Positions 1 through 7,232 of a stretch of DNA of 14,353 nucleotides are shown one piece after another. Below the pieces are notes generated by a model that saw nothing but the letters and a program-made list of their open reading frames with translations, did no database searches and had not been told where the DNA came from. Numbering within the stretch: position 1 is the stretch's first letter; every line of letters starts with the position of its first letter. The translations under genes and the position numbers were made by a program. The stretch is from DASWID01 sp049682815 (GTDB taxonomy: Bacteria > Desulfobacterota_D > UBA1144 > Nemesobacterales > CSP1-2), in the NCBI GenBank assembly GCA_049682815.1, contig JBAUII010000075.1, forward strand, positions 1 through 14,353. Direction: 5' to 3'.

Positions 1-242
1 TTAATCTTCCTATCGTTCTGTTGCTTAGTTTGCTCTTCTTTATCCACTTGCTTGACATAGATTCAGCTTATTTTATTATGCTGTTCTAGACAAGCTCCTA
101 TAATATTAATAATATAATAGACTTGTAACAGATTTCCTAATTTAAACAATTGATTAAGTAAGTCCGGGGCCGCCCGTTAGCCAGTCTTTGTGAATATAAA
201 GGACCCCCGGGGTCAGGCCAGGCATGAAAGAAGAAAAGCTCT

Positions 243-275
243 GGGTCAGGCTTTGTTTATTTGCTTATTGACTCA
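243..275 (+). repeat. Left copy of 33-bp direct repeat flanking the TA module
   Basis: This stretch (GGGTCAGGCTTTG.. to ..TTATTGACTCA) recurs at 1409-1441 with one mismatch in 33 bases (A to G at the sixth base). The two copies are in the same orientation and bracket the toxin-antitoxin operon. Both are followed at once by tandem units of the CCTTCGATTCA.. type, so the duplicated unit is probably longer than 33 bp but has diverged. Confidence 0.85.
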
Positions 276-372
276 CCCTTTGATTCAACTCAGGGCAGGC
301 CCTTCGATTTACTCTGATTCAGGGCGTGGCCTTCGACTGGGCCATTCGATTCAATTTGATTCAGGGCAGGCT
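276..372 (+). repeat. Degenerate tandem repeat cluster, about 30-bp unit
   Basis: Three to four imperfect units of the form CCTTCGATT-(A/C)-CT-TGATTCAGGGC-GGC follow each other at about 278-300, 301-330, 331-343 (partial) and 344-372. The same unit occurs twice at 1443-1500. The units resemble the short CCTTCGAC..CTCAGGG intergenic repeats found scattered through many bacterial genomes; that comparison is from memory. No coding role is proposed. Confidence 0.7.
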
Positions 373-478
373 CCATGAGGAATCTTTCATTTCTCATTGT
401 ATTGACTTACTTAACTACTCGAGATGACAGGAAAAGGGTTGTCATTGACATCTTTATGGATCCCCGATTAAGCCTGTA

Positions 479-508
479 CCCGAATGCGTTGATTGGGTAG
501 CATTCGGG
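479..508. repeat. Inverted repeat, 9-bp stem
   Basis: CCCGAATGC at 479-487 pairs perfectly with GCATTCGGG at 500-508 across a 12-base loop. No T-run follows on either strand, so it is not a convincing terminator. Together with the adjoining ATGGATCCCCGATTAAGC it looks like a decayed copy of a scattered palindromic intergenic repeat. Confidence 0.55.
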
Positions 509-623
509 GGATGATGTTGTGGATTGCCGCCATTGTGCTGGCTCACGGATGGAGTTTCATCGCTACCATAGCGTAAAGATGACTTTAAGCGATATTGCGA
601 TTTTCCAGTGACTGATGTTTAGC

Positions 624-672
624 TTGATGAATTACGGCTCATCTGATATACTGAATAACAGTATTTCAGATG
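624..672 (+). promoter_or_regulatory. TA operon promoter overlapped by a 14-bp inverted-repeat operator
   Basis: A sigma-70-like promoter is visible: TTGATG (624-629), 17-bp spacer, TATACT (647-652). An inverted repeat, CATCTGATATACTG (640-653) / CAGTATTTCAGATG (659-672), matches at 13 of 14 positions around a 5-base centre. Its left arm contains the -10 box and its right arm ends at the Shine-Dalgarno sequence. AbrB/VapB-type antitoxins commonly bind such palindromes to repress their own operon, so this is the likely autoregulatory site (inference). Confidence 0.75.
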
Positions 673-687
673 AGGAGGTGTGATCCT

Positions 688-951
688 GTGCGTGATACAT
701 TGACAGTAAACATAACCCAGCGCGGAGTGCTTACGTTACCCAAATCTATAAGAAAACGTTACAAACTCAAGCCCGGTGATAGTCTAACCTTACTCGACGT
801 GGATGGGGTTCTTATTCTATCGCCACTTCGTTCCGAAATCGATTTACTGGCTGACCGCATTAGTAAAGCCCTTATAGATAAGGGTGAGACGTTAGACAGC
901 GTCCTGCGTACATTGCGAGAAGAAAGAAAAGAGAGTGCCAAAAAAGACTAG
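688..951 (+). CDS. AbrB/MazE/SpoVT-type antitoxin
   Basis: This is an 87-residue protein with an N-terminal swapped-hairpin AbrB DNA-binding fold. The signature region V-N-I-T-Q-R-G-V-L-T-L-P-K-S-I-R at about residues 7-22 is followed by L-K-P-G-D and a short strand, D-V-D-G-V-L-I-L. The C-terminal half is charged and helical, as expected of the segment that wraps and neutralises a toxin. I chose GTG 688 because GGAGGTG at 674-680 sits 7 bases upstream. An in-frame ATG at 670 would place that ribosome binding site inside the gene. The frame overlaps the PIN toxin start by 17 bases, indicating translational coupling. It probably represses its own promoter through the 640-672 palindrome. Confidence 0.88.
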   Translation: MRDTLTVNITQRGVLTLPKSIRKRYKLKPGDSLTLLDVDGVLILSPLRSEIDLLADRISKALIDKGETLDSVLRTLREERKESAKKD

Positions 952-1390
952 AGTGTTTCTCGATACGAGTGCTCTGTTTGCGGGAATATGGTCAACTGAG
1001 GGAGGAGCACGCATGGTATTAAAGCTAGGGGAATCGGGGATAATTAATCTTTTAGTCAGCCGGCAGGTGCTAACCGAGATAGAGCGGGCTCTGAGAAGAA
1101 AGGCGCCGAATGAACTTGGAACATTGGCATTACTTCTAGAAAGATCGAACATCGATGTTGTATCCGGGATCTCTGAAGATAGATTAACTATGACATCGGC
1201 GGTAGTAAATCACGCCGGTGATGCGAAGATAGTAGCGGCCGCATGGTCTTCAGGTGTTGATTATTTCATAACCCTCGATCAAGCTCATTTTCTAAAGAAT
1301 AGAAAGTTGAGAAAATTATTGCCCTTTAATTTAGGAACTCCAGGCGACTTCCTTAGTTGGTTTAAAGAACGACTTCTTCGAGAAAAATGA
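935..1390 (+). CDS. PIN-domain toxin ribonuclease of a toxin-antitoxin pair
   Basis: This is a 151-residue PIN-domain protein, the usual length for stand-alone toxins of the 'putative toxin-antitoxin system toxin component, PIN family' group. The acidic metal-binding set expected of PIN nucleases is present: D10 (V-F-L-D-T-S), E48 (L-T-E-I-E), D96 (G-D-A-K-I-V-A-A-A) and D115 (I-T-L-D). It should be an active Mg-dependent RNase that cleaves RNA until bound by the antitoxin encoded immediately upstream. Translation starts at GTG 935 inside the end of the antitoxin gene, so the pair is coupled. The exact RNA target cannot be told from sequence. Confidence 0.88.
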   Translation: MPKKTRVFLDTSALFAGIWSTEGGARMVLKLGESGIINLLVSRQVLTEIERALRRKAPNELGTLALLLERSNIDVVSGISEDRLTMTSAVVNHAGDAKIVAAAWSSGVDYFITLDQAHFLKNRKLRKLLPFNLGTPGDFLSWFKERLLREK

Positions 1391-1408
1391 TATATGGGAT
1401 CGTAGATG

Positions 1409-1441
1409 GGGTCGGGCTTTGTTTATTTGCTTATTGACTCA
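1409..1441 (+). repeat. Right copy of 33-bp direct repeat flanking the TA module
   Basis: It matches 243-275 at 32 of 33 bases and begins 18 bases after the PIN toxin stop codon. The distance between the two copies is 1166 bases, and only the toxin-antitoxin operon with its promoter is coded between them. This is consistent with the operon having been inserted within, or carried by, a repeat. Confidence 0.85.
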
Positions 1442-1442
1442 T

Positions 1443-1500
1443 CCTTCGATTCACTTTGATTGAGGACAGGGCCCTTCGATTCACTTTGATTCGGGACAGG
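1443..1500 (+). repeat. Two tandem 28-bp repeat units
   Basis: CCTTCGATTCACTTTGATT begins both units, at 1443-1470 and 1473-1500. They match at 26 of 28 positions, with a period of 30. They are the better preserved members of the family seen in degenerate form at 276-372. Confidence 0.8.
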
Positions 1501-1520
1501 CCTTCCGAAATCCTCCTTTG

Positions 1521-1541
1521 TCCTCCTTTACGAAAGGAGGA
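1521..1541. repeat. Perfect 9-bp hairpin
   Basis: TCCTCCTTT (1521-1529) pairs with AAAGGAGGA (1533-1541) over a 3-base loop. An extra TCCTCCTTT lies directly before it at 1511-1519. The right arm happens to resemble a Shine-Dalgarno sequence before an ATG at 1547, but that frame is only 14 codons. The T-run needed for an intrinsic terminator is missing. Confidence 0.6.
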
Positions 1542-1644
1542 AAGTCATGTTTGGCGGGGTCAGGGGAACGGTTAGGATACAAGAGGCATGATTCACGATG
1601 GAGATTGCTTCGAAACGAAGTTTCTCGCAACGAGCTCTAGGTGG

Positions 1645-1669
1645 ATTCCCGATAACAGTCCTCGGGAAT
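1645..1669. repeat. Perfect 8-bp inverted repeat
   Basis: ATTCCCGA (1645-1652) pairs with TCGGGAAT (1662-1669) across 9 bases. It resembles the scattered 'ATTCCCGA..TCGGGAAT' intergenic palindromes of many environmental genomes. It lies downstream of both convergent genes and could help to end transcription, but no T-run follows. Confidence 0.55.
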
Positions 1670-1692
1670 GACCTACTGGGATTGACTCACCC

Positions 1693-1723
1693 GTCGACCC
1701 TTCGACAAGCTCAGGGTGAACGG
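1693..1723 (+). repeat. TCGAC..CTCAGGGTGAACGG intergenic repeat
   Basis: This 31-base segment contains CCCTTCGACAAGCTCAGGG followed by TGAACGG, a short sequence recurring between genes in many bacterial genomes (recognised from memory). A strongly decayed copy in the opposite orientation appears at 7959-7999. Its function is unknown. Confidence 0.6.
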
Positions 1724-1803
1724 ATGGGTATTGAGCGAAAGTGGGAAGGCAACCCTTTACTTTTGATAGCCCGAATGTTACGTGTTGGGACGAGCTGTTT
1801 GAT

Positions 1804-4800
1804 TTACATAAAGCTTCGCGGTTTAATCAATTCGGTTATGTTACTCTCAACGTTACTATACTGATCGGGTTTCTTTTCGATTTTGACTACATTCTGGTTC
1901 AGGTCCGGCTCAAAAAGCTTCCTCACCAGTATGGAATGATAGTCACTTGCCTTTTGTAGCTGTCCTTCTACGCATAGGAAGGGCTGGCGCTCGACAATGT
2001 GATAATACTTCGCATAAACGTTAGGCGTAAACACGAGATTTATGAAACCTGTCTCGTCTTCGAGGGTTATAAAAACCATTCCTTTGGCAGAGCCTGGGGA
2101 TTGCTTCACCAGGGTCATGCCGAAGGTCAGGACAATAGTGTTTCTTCTCCTGGATGATAAATCCTCAGCGAGTACCAGGCTCTTAATTGGTATCTTGTAA
2201 GGCCAGTGATCTTGTTTAACAATTTTAACAGGGTGCTCTTCCAGGCTCGTGTTGAACGAATGAAAATCCCTTTGAATCTGCTGCATCTTTGTTTCGTGAT
2301 CCCAGTGGATCTTTCGGCCCTCAATGTCAACAAGCCTGCGGAAGGGCGCGGCTTCGGCTTTCCAGATTGCCTCGGAACGGCTGATCCCAAACTCCCCGAA
2401 GGCGTTGGCTGCGGCAAGGGCCGTAAAATCATCACGGTAAACCTGAGTCGTTTTTAGAAAATGATCTAAGCTTTCCCAACGCCCAATGTCCTTCCTGACC
2501 TTTAGCATCTCCTGGCAACCGGATTTAGAGAGTGAATTAACAAGCCTGAATCCTAGGCGTATACCATAAGTTACTTGTTGACCGTCACTCGAGATATTCT
2601 CCAGCTTGTTGTCCCAATCTGACTCATTGATAGAAACGGGAAGAATCTTAATCCCGTTCCTCTGGGCTGCCTGCAGTAGGGCATGCGGCAGATAAAATCC
2701 CATGGGCTGTGAATTCAGGACAGCGTTGAAAAACGCAGCGGGATAATGGCATTTCAGGTAACTGGAGGCATACGCCAGTAAAGCAAACGAAACGGCATGC
2801 GATTCGGGAAAGCCGTAATGTGCGAAGCCCTTCATCTGGCGTAGAATTTGATCAATGAATTCTCTCTGTATCCCATTTTTCTCCATCCCTCTTTTGAGTT
2901 TCTCAAGCCAGGGATTCAGGTTCATCTTGAATTCTTTTACATTCCATGAGCCTATATTTTTCCTGAGCTCATTTGCCTCGCCGGGAGTAAAATCGCCCAC
3001 GTCAATCGCTATTCTCATAGCCTGCTCCTGAAAGATAGGGACACCGAGGGTTCTGGAAAGAATAGGGCGCATCCTTTCATCGGGATAGATAACGGGCGCC
3101 TTTCCCTCTCGCCGGGCGAGGTAAGGATGAATAATCCTTCCCTGGATAGGACCAGGGCGGATAATACCAACCTCTATAACGAGGTCATAAAAGCATCGCG
3201 GCTTAAGACGGGGAAGCATAGACATCTGTGCCCTCGACTCGATCTGGAAGGTGCCTACTGTGTCTGACCTTTGAATCATTTCATACGTTGCGGGGTCATT
3301 TTCAGGAATGCTATATAACGTTAGTTTCCTTCCGTATTTCTCCTCAATGCTCTCGAAGCACTTTCTGATTGCGGTGAGCATCCCCAGGCAGAGAATATCA
3401 ATCTTAAAAAATCCCAATCCCTCGATGTCATCCTTACACCACTGGACCACTGTCCTGCCTTCCATCGATGCGGGTTCCTGAGGAACCAGATAGTTCAAGG
3501 GCTTATCGGTGAGCATGAAGCCGCCGGAATGGATGCCGAGGTGCCTTGGGAACCCTCGCAATCTCTCCGAGAGCTCAACCCATAATTTCCACGAAAAATT
3601 CTTGGGAGCATTATTTCCATTCTCACCTTTATTCAATTCCGAGATAATATCCCGTGTTCCTCTCCGGAGAAAATATTTGTAGTCTGAAAGCTTTGACATT
3701 TCCCCAAGGAGCTCTTCGCTCACGCCCAGCGCCTTTCCAACCGCACGCATGGCCCCCTTTGCCTTAAATGTAATGACATTTGCTACCATTGCCGCCCTGT
3801 CGCGGCCATATCTTTCATAGATGTATTGAACAACCTCTTCCCTTCTCTCATGCTCGAAGTCTACATCTATATCGGGAGGATCGCCCCTTTCCATGCTGAT
3901 GAACCTTTCAAAGAGTAAATCAAACAAATCTGGGTTGACCTCGGTAATCCCCAAGACAAAACAAACCGCCGAATTGGCTGCAGAGCCTCTTCCCTGACAG
4001 AGTATGTTTTTTGACCTGGCCCAGCTCACAATATCCCATACGGTCAAGAAGTAATCGGCAAAGCTTAGTTTCTCGACAAGGTCCAGTTCATGAGTAAGGC
4101 TTTTACGGACCCTTTCAGAGATGTTATTTCCAAACCGCCTCCTGGCACCCTGCCAAACCAGATGCTCTAAGTAGCTTTGAGCCGTATGGCCATCGGGAAT
4201 CATCTCTTTAGGGTACCTGTACCTGAGTTGTGAAAAACTGAAGGAGCATTGTTCATTTAATTCGTGGGAAAGTCTTGTCCCTTCCGAGAATACAGGCAGG
4301 TCACAGAAGAATCGCTCAAAGTTTTCTGTATCGTGGAAGCACCTTTCCCCATTGGGGAATAAATGTTCCTTACAAGTGTTTAGAGTCCTGTTTGTCCTTA
4401 TTGCATGGAGTAAATCACTCATGGGTTTTTGGGACCTGTTGTGGAAGAACACATCCTGGCTTATGAGGCATTTCGCTCCGATCTTACCGGCAAGGTCTAT
4501 TGTCGCGCGAATCCACCTGTCCTCCGACCTGTGAAAGTGCCTGCTGATTGCAAAGTAGAATTCACCTTTGAAATGGGAATGTAAGTCATAAAGGGACTCC
4601 TTTTCTGTATTCGATCTGATGAGCCCTCTCATGGGCTGGATCGCAAAGAGGCCTGATACATCGACAGAGAGTAGATAATCCAATGGTATATTTGCGTGAG
4701 TTTTGCCGTCTCTGTGGGAATAGGTGAGTAACTCACAGAGATTCTTATACCCTTCCCAATCCCTGGCAACTAAAACCAGTGTATCCTGCAGGAGCAGGGG

Positions 4801-5067
4801 CTTGTCGTGATCGGGTGAAAAATGAATTTCGGCACCGAAGTTTAATTTTAGGTTATTTTTCTCATCTTCCTTTTTAAGTCTTTCCAGCTCTCTGTATGTT
4901 CTGGCTAGACCATATGCTCCATCAAAATCATTCACGCAAATTGAGCTGTATCGAAGATCGGAGGCGGTCTTAACGATGTCATGTGGATGAGATGCGCCTA
5001 TGAGGAAACTAAAATTGGTCTTGCAGAGCCATTCGTGGAGCCCGTATTCTTCAAGAATAGATGCCAT
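1804..5067 (-). CDS. dnaE2: Error-prone DNA polymerase DnaE2 / ImuC
   Basis: C-family translesion polymerase of the SOS mutasome, 1087 residues and full length. In order: a PHP domain (1-275); the palm with Q-G-R-G-S-A-A-N-S (358-366), P-D-I-D-V-D-F (398-404) and K-I-D-I-L (555-559), so the catalytic aspartates are intact; fingers and helix-hairpin-helix region (Y-G-I-R-L-G-F at 834-840); and a C-terminal OB fold around 976-1055 containing V-F-I-T-L-E-D-E-T-G. The PHP metal site is degenerate: the usual L-H-x-H-S is W-L-C-K-T (13-17), and D-V-H-x-H is D-V-F-F-H (205-209). I chose ATG 5067, which has AGGAG 12 bases upstream and overlaps the imuB stop by 17 bases. ATG 5091 is possible but has no spaced ribosome binding site. 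It is the last gene of the lexA operon. Confidence 0.95.
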   Translation of the reverse strand: MASILEEYGLHEWLCKTNFSFLIGASHPHDIVKTASDLRYSSICVNDFDGAYGLARTYRELERLKKEDEKNNLKLNFGAEIHFSPDHDKPLLLQDTLVLVARDWEGYKNLCELLTYSHRDGKTHANIPLDYLLSVDVSGLFAIQPMRGLIRSNTEKESLYDLHSHFKGEFYFAISRHFHRSEDRWIRATIDLAGKIGAKCLISQDVFFHNRSQKPMSDLLHAIRTNRTLNTCKEHLFPNGERCFHDTENFERFFCDLPVFSEGTRLSHELNEQCSFSFSQLRYRYPKEMIPDGHTAQSYLEHLVWQGARRRFGNNISERVRKSLTHELDLVEKLSFADYFLTVWDIVSWARSKNILCQGRGSAANSAVCFVLGITEVNPDLFDLLFERFISMERGDPPDIDVDFEHERREEVVQYIYERYGRDRAAMVANVITFKAKGAMRAVGKALGVSEELLGEMSKLSDYKYFLRRGTRDIISELNKGENGNNAPKNFSWKLWVELSERLRGFPRHLGIHSGGFMLTDKPLNYLVPQEPASMEGRTVVQWCKDDIEGLGFFKIDILCLGMLTAIRKCFESIEEKYGRKLTLYSIPENDPATYEMIQRSDTVGTFQIESRAQMSMLPRLKPRCFYDLVIEVGIIRPGPIQGRIIHPYLARREGKAPVIYPDERMRPILSRTLGVPIFQEQAMRIAIDVGDFTPGEANELRKNIGSWNVKEFKMNLNPWLEKLKRGMEKNGIQREFIDQILRQMKGFAHYGFPESHAVSFALLAYASSYLKCHYPAAFFNAVLNSQPMGFYLPHALLQAAQRNGIKILPVSINESDWDNKLENISSDGQQVTYGIRLGFRLVNSLSKSGCQEMLKVRKDIGRWESLDHFLKTTQVYRDDFTALAAANAFGEFGISRSEAIWKAEAAPFRRLVDIEGRKIHWDHETKMQQIQRDFHSFNTSLEEHPVKIVKQDHWPYKIPIKSLVLAEDLSSRRRNTIVLTFGMTLVKQSPGSAKGMVFITLEDETGFINLVFTPNVYAKYYHIVERQPFLCVEGQLQKASDYHSILVRKLFEPDLNQNVVKIEKKPDQYSNVESNITELIKPRSFM

Positions 5068-6568
5068 GTTTATACCATACTCCTGAGCCATCCCTGAAGA
5101 CCCAGATAAATCTTCCCTCTCTATCTTCTACGAGAAAATAGTCCTTGGTCATGTCCATTAAATTCTCACCCGTCCACCAATCGTTGCTCGTCCTCTCTAA
5201 AAATTTCGGCTTCGATTCCAGTGGACTCGTTATGGGTAGGGGATTTCTGTAGTAGAAGAAGGGCCTGTTAAATGATGCCTCTATCCACTGGTTAAGTGAA
5301 AAATCATATTCGCTGTCATTACGGCCTACTTCACGAGATCTAAATGAAAGGTCGGCAGTGAAGTCCGGCACAACCACATAGGACTCTATGTGAAGAGGGA
5401 TCTTATTCTGTAAGTCCAAAATCCCTTCGTAATTTAGCCTGCTATTATCATTGATTAATTCCATGGTTTGAGGGGAAATATAAAGACATTCGTTTATTTC
5501 AACTTTCCAGCTAACAAAGGGAATTTCTTCCGGCAGGTCTAAATTGGTGTCCCTGTCCCTTAATTTATCCGTGAGCCCCATATAGGTATAGTAAGCCTGG
5601 TACAGGGCAGTCTTAAAATTGTTTCGAGAGTCCATGTGGAGTGAATAAGGGTTTCGAAATGAGAGCTCTAAGTTTAATTCCTCCAGATTATAAAGGGTAA
5701 TTACCCAGATAATCGAGCTTACCCGTTCCTGTTCAGACCATGATTTCATAGCACATAATTTAGAGAAATCCTCGACAAGTAGAGGCTCGATGACGTCCCA
5801 CCGGTTTACCGGATATTCCAGGTGTCTGATGGCTCTGGGAGGATCTTCTATCCGAAACGGGATCCAGGGAAATGAACCCAAACCGATTTGATTTTCTGCT
5901 GACTTGAACAGATCAGGAGTTTTTTTTTCATCTTCTAAAAAACCATGAAACGTCCATGCCCAGACCTCTCCAAGCCATCCGGAAAACCTCCTTTCGATCG
6001 AGGCTACATCAGCCTGGCTCAAATCAAAGGGTCCCCAGAGGTCCATCCTTTTGATGAAGCGTTTCAACTGAGCCTGTTTAGAACGAAATTGTGATTCTTT
6101 AAATCCTTTGACTTTCAAGTAAGTAAGATGGTCGGAAAGGATCCCAAGCGGCTCAAACCAATGATCCCATGAAAGACTCTCATATATCCTTCTATTTAGG
6201 AGGGTGTTTAACGAAAATACCCCTTTAGACTTTTTTTTCAGTAAGAAATCGAGAAATAATAAGCACTGCCAGGGATGGTTTCCGAAAACCGAGAGATATC
6301 CTTTCCCAGAAGAAGCATCCAGTATCTGTTCAAGGAGTTCATAAAGGTTTTTCCCTCCCTTTTCCTTCTGAATAGCCCAGAAATTTCTACAGGGACTTAA
6401 ATCAAACAACCATATGTTTTCATCCCACTGCATAACCCTGGACGTGAGAGAAAATATATCTTTTCCTGCCTTCTCCATCTCACAATAAAATGCACCGAAG
6501 TATGGACATGTTTCGTCCATCGAAAAGGTCTTTAAATCGATTACCTTTGCGATACCTGCATTATTCAT
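5051..6568 (-). CDS. imuB: Divergent ImuB-like Y-family scaffold protein
   Basis: This 505-residue protein is identified by position between imuA and dnaE2 and by its C-terminus. That end holds a W-W motif (464-465), then D-Y-F-L-V-E-D-R-E-G-R-F-I-W-V-F-R-D (476-493) and W-Y-K-H-G-I-Y-S, matching the conserved ImuB ending 'DYYRVED..GR..WLFR...WFLHGLFA'. Residues 250-374 resemble the little-finger region, ending in P-Q-T-M-E-L-I (366-372), where ImuB usually has a clamp-binding Q-L-x-L-F-like motif. The N-terminus lacks the recognisable first palm strands and fingers of Y-family polymerases; W-L-F-D-L-S-P-C (53-60) may be the remaining palm strand. Polymerase activity is not expected, as for ImuB generally; it should bridge DnaE2, ImuA and the sliding clamp. 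ATG 6568 overlaps imuA by 8 bases and is preceded by GAGG at 7 bases. Confidence 0.8.
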   Translation of the reverse strand: MNNAGIAKVIDLKTFSMDETCPYFGAFYCEMEKAGKDIFSLTSRVMQWDENIWLFDLSPCRNFWAIQKEKGGKNLYELLEQILDASSGKGYLSVFGNHPWQCLLFLDFLLKKKSKGVFSLNTLLNRRIYESLSWDHWFEPLGILSDHLTYLKVKGFKESQFRSKQAQLKRFIKRMDLWGPFDLSQADVASIERRFSGWLGEVWAWTFHGFLEDEKKTPDLFKSAENQIGLGSFPWIPFRIEDPPRAIRHLEYPVNRWDVIEPLLVEDFSKLCAMKSWSEQERVSSIIWVITLYNLEELNLELSFRNPYSLHMDSRNNFKTALYQAYYTYMGLTDKLRDRDTNLDLPEEIPFVSWKVEINECLYISPQTMELINDNSRLNYEGILDLQNKIPLHIESYVVVPDFTADLSFRSREVGRNDSEYDFSLNQWIEASFNRPFFYYRNPLPITSPLESKPKFLERTSNDWWTGENLMDMTKDYFLVEDREGRFIWVFRDGSGVWYKHGIYS

Positions 6569-7187
6569 TGAAAAACCTCGAGCTTGATAAAAGAAGTCTT
6601 TTTGGATTTTTTCCCTTAATAAAATTTACTGAATAGATACCTCTGTCGTTTCGTGAGCAATTTACCCGTATGTGGGCAAATGGGTTTCCGATCCTGGGGC
6701 TTAGGAAATAATTTCTGATCAGAAAGATGATCTGCTTGTTTATCCTTGCCTGGACAGATATAAAGGAGATATCACCTTTCGAAAATTTCTTGGGCGAATC
6801 AATGATGATGACTTTAAATGTGTTATCCAGGAATATAGGTTTGAGTTTCTTAACGGGATCGTCGCATTTTACAAAAAAGATTCTTCTCAGATCTATGCCG
6901 TGGCTTGCCCATGCGGGCGCATAGATGTCCAGACCCAAATCGGCGTATATCCAGATTGTGAGAGGAATTTCCTTCCTTAAAAAGAGAATGGGTAAAATCC
7001 GGCCGTTTCTTCCCTGGGGGAGCCCCCACTCAATCAGCTTTCCAGGTTTTACACCATCGGAAAAGATCTCGTCCAGTTCGGGAATTCCGGTGCGAATTAC
7101 CTTAGCATCGGGTTTAATCGAAAAATCCCCGGACTTTAATCTTCTCCAAATCTCTTGGTGATTTGATTTCTCTCCCAGAGTATCCAT
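6561..7187 (-). CDS. imuA: ImuA, RecA-like mutasome accessory protein
   Basis: This is a 208-residue RecA-fold protein without a usable ATP site. V-I-R-T-G-I-P-E-L-D-E-I-F (30-42) is the RecA/ImuA-like entry into the core. The position of Walker A holds E-W-G-L-P-Q-G-R-N-G-R (53-63), with no G-K-T/S. The block Y-A-P-A-W-A-S-H-G-I-D-L-R-R (89-102) is typical of ImuA, where the analogous text is 'APALAAAGIDLSRLLVV'. In known systems ImuA binds ImuB and RecA and is needed for damage-induced mutagenesis by DnaE2. The start at ATG 7187 has AGGA 7 bases upstream. It lies 45 bases after lexA and overlaps imuB by 8 bases, so all four genes should share one transcript. Confidence 0.87.
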   Translation of the reverse strand: MDTLGEKSNHQEIWRRLKSGDFSIKPDAKVIRTGIPELDEIFSDGVKPGKLIEWGLPQGRNGRILPILFLRKEIPLTIWIYADLGLDIYAPAWASHGIDLRRIFFVKCDDPVKKLKPIFLDNTFKVIIIDSPKKFSKGDISFISVQARINKQIIFLIRNYFLSPRIGNPFAHIRVNCSRNDRGIYSVNFIKGKNPKRLLLSSSRFFNE

Positions 7188-7232
7188 TTTTAAGTCCTAA
7201 AATCAAAAAACCCCATCGTTTTTTTGGTTGGT

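Larger units (their letters stand above)
1..639. other. Intergenic region, repeat-rich, no supported gene
   Basis: No reading frame here has a ribosome binding site together with protein-like composition. A 62-codon open frame at 190-378 is made of low-complexity repeat units and is not taken as a gene. The first 120 bases are AT-rich. At 154-164 and 404-414 there is a perfect 11-bp inverted repeat (TTAAGTAAGTC / GACTTACTTAA) enclosing the tandem repeat cluster. A 9-bp stem (CCCGAATGC / GCATTCGGG) lies at 479-508. A short minus-strand frame of about 19 codons runs off the left edge from about position 58, without a Shine-Dalgarno sequence, and is not called. Confidence 0.6.
1391..1803. other. 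Intergenic region with clustered short repeats
   Basis: This stretch separates the convergent toxin gene and dnaE2. It holds the right 33-bp direct-repeat copy, two 28-bp tandem units, a 9-bp hairpin (1521-1541), an 8-bp hairpin (1645-1669) and a 31-bp TCGAC-type repeat (1693-1723). Open frames across it are built from these repeats and lack supporting signals. No hairpin followed by a T-run is apparent downstream of dnaE2 on the minus strand. Confidence 0.6.

Noticed and set aside
190..378. 62-codon open frame on the plus strand
   Set aside because: It is made mostly of degenerate repeat units (R-A-G-P-S-I-Y-S-D-S-G type), has no ribosome binding site and matches no family pattern.
420..640. 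Possible transposase or insertion-sequence remnant
   Set aside because: Translating both strands gave no recognisable transposase motif. Only a 9-bp hairpin and the TA promoter are supported.
1547..1591. 14-codon frame after a Shine-Dalgarno-like hairpin arm
   Set aside because: The purine-rich sequence is one arm of a repeat hairpin and would be hidden in it. The peptide is short and has no supporting context.
1598..1959. Open frames over the dnaE2 3' end and the adjacent repeats
   Set aside because: They are composed of repeat sequence and the antisense of dnaE2, with no start signals.
7205..7224. A/T stem (AAAAAAC/GTTTTTT) between lexA and imuA as an attenuator
   Set aside because: The stem is nearly all A-U and would be weak. 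imuA has its own ribosome binding site just after it, and read-through is expected.
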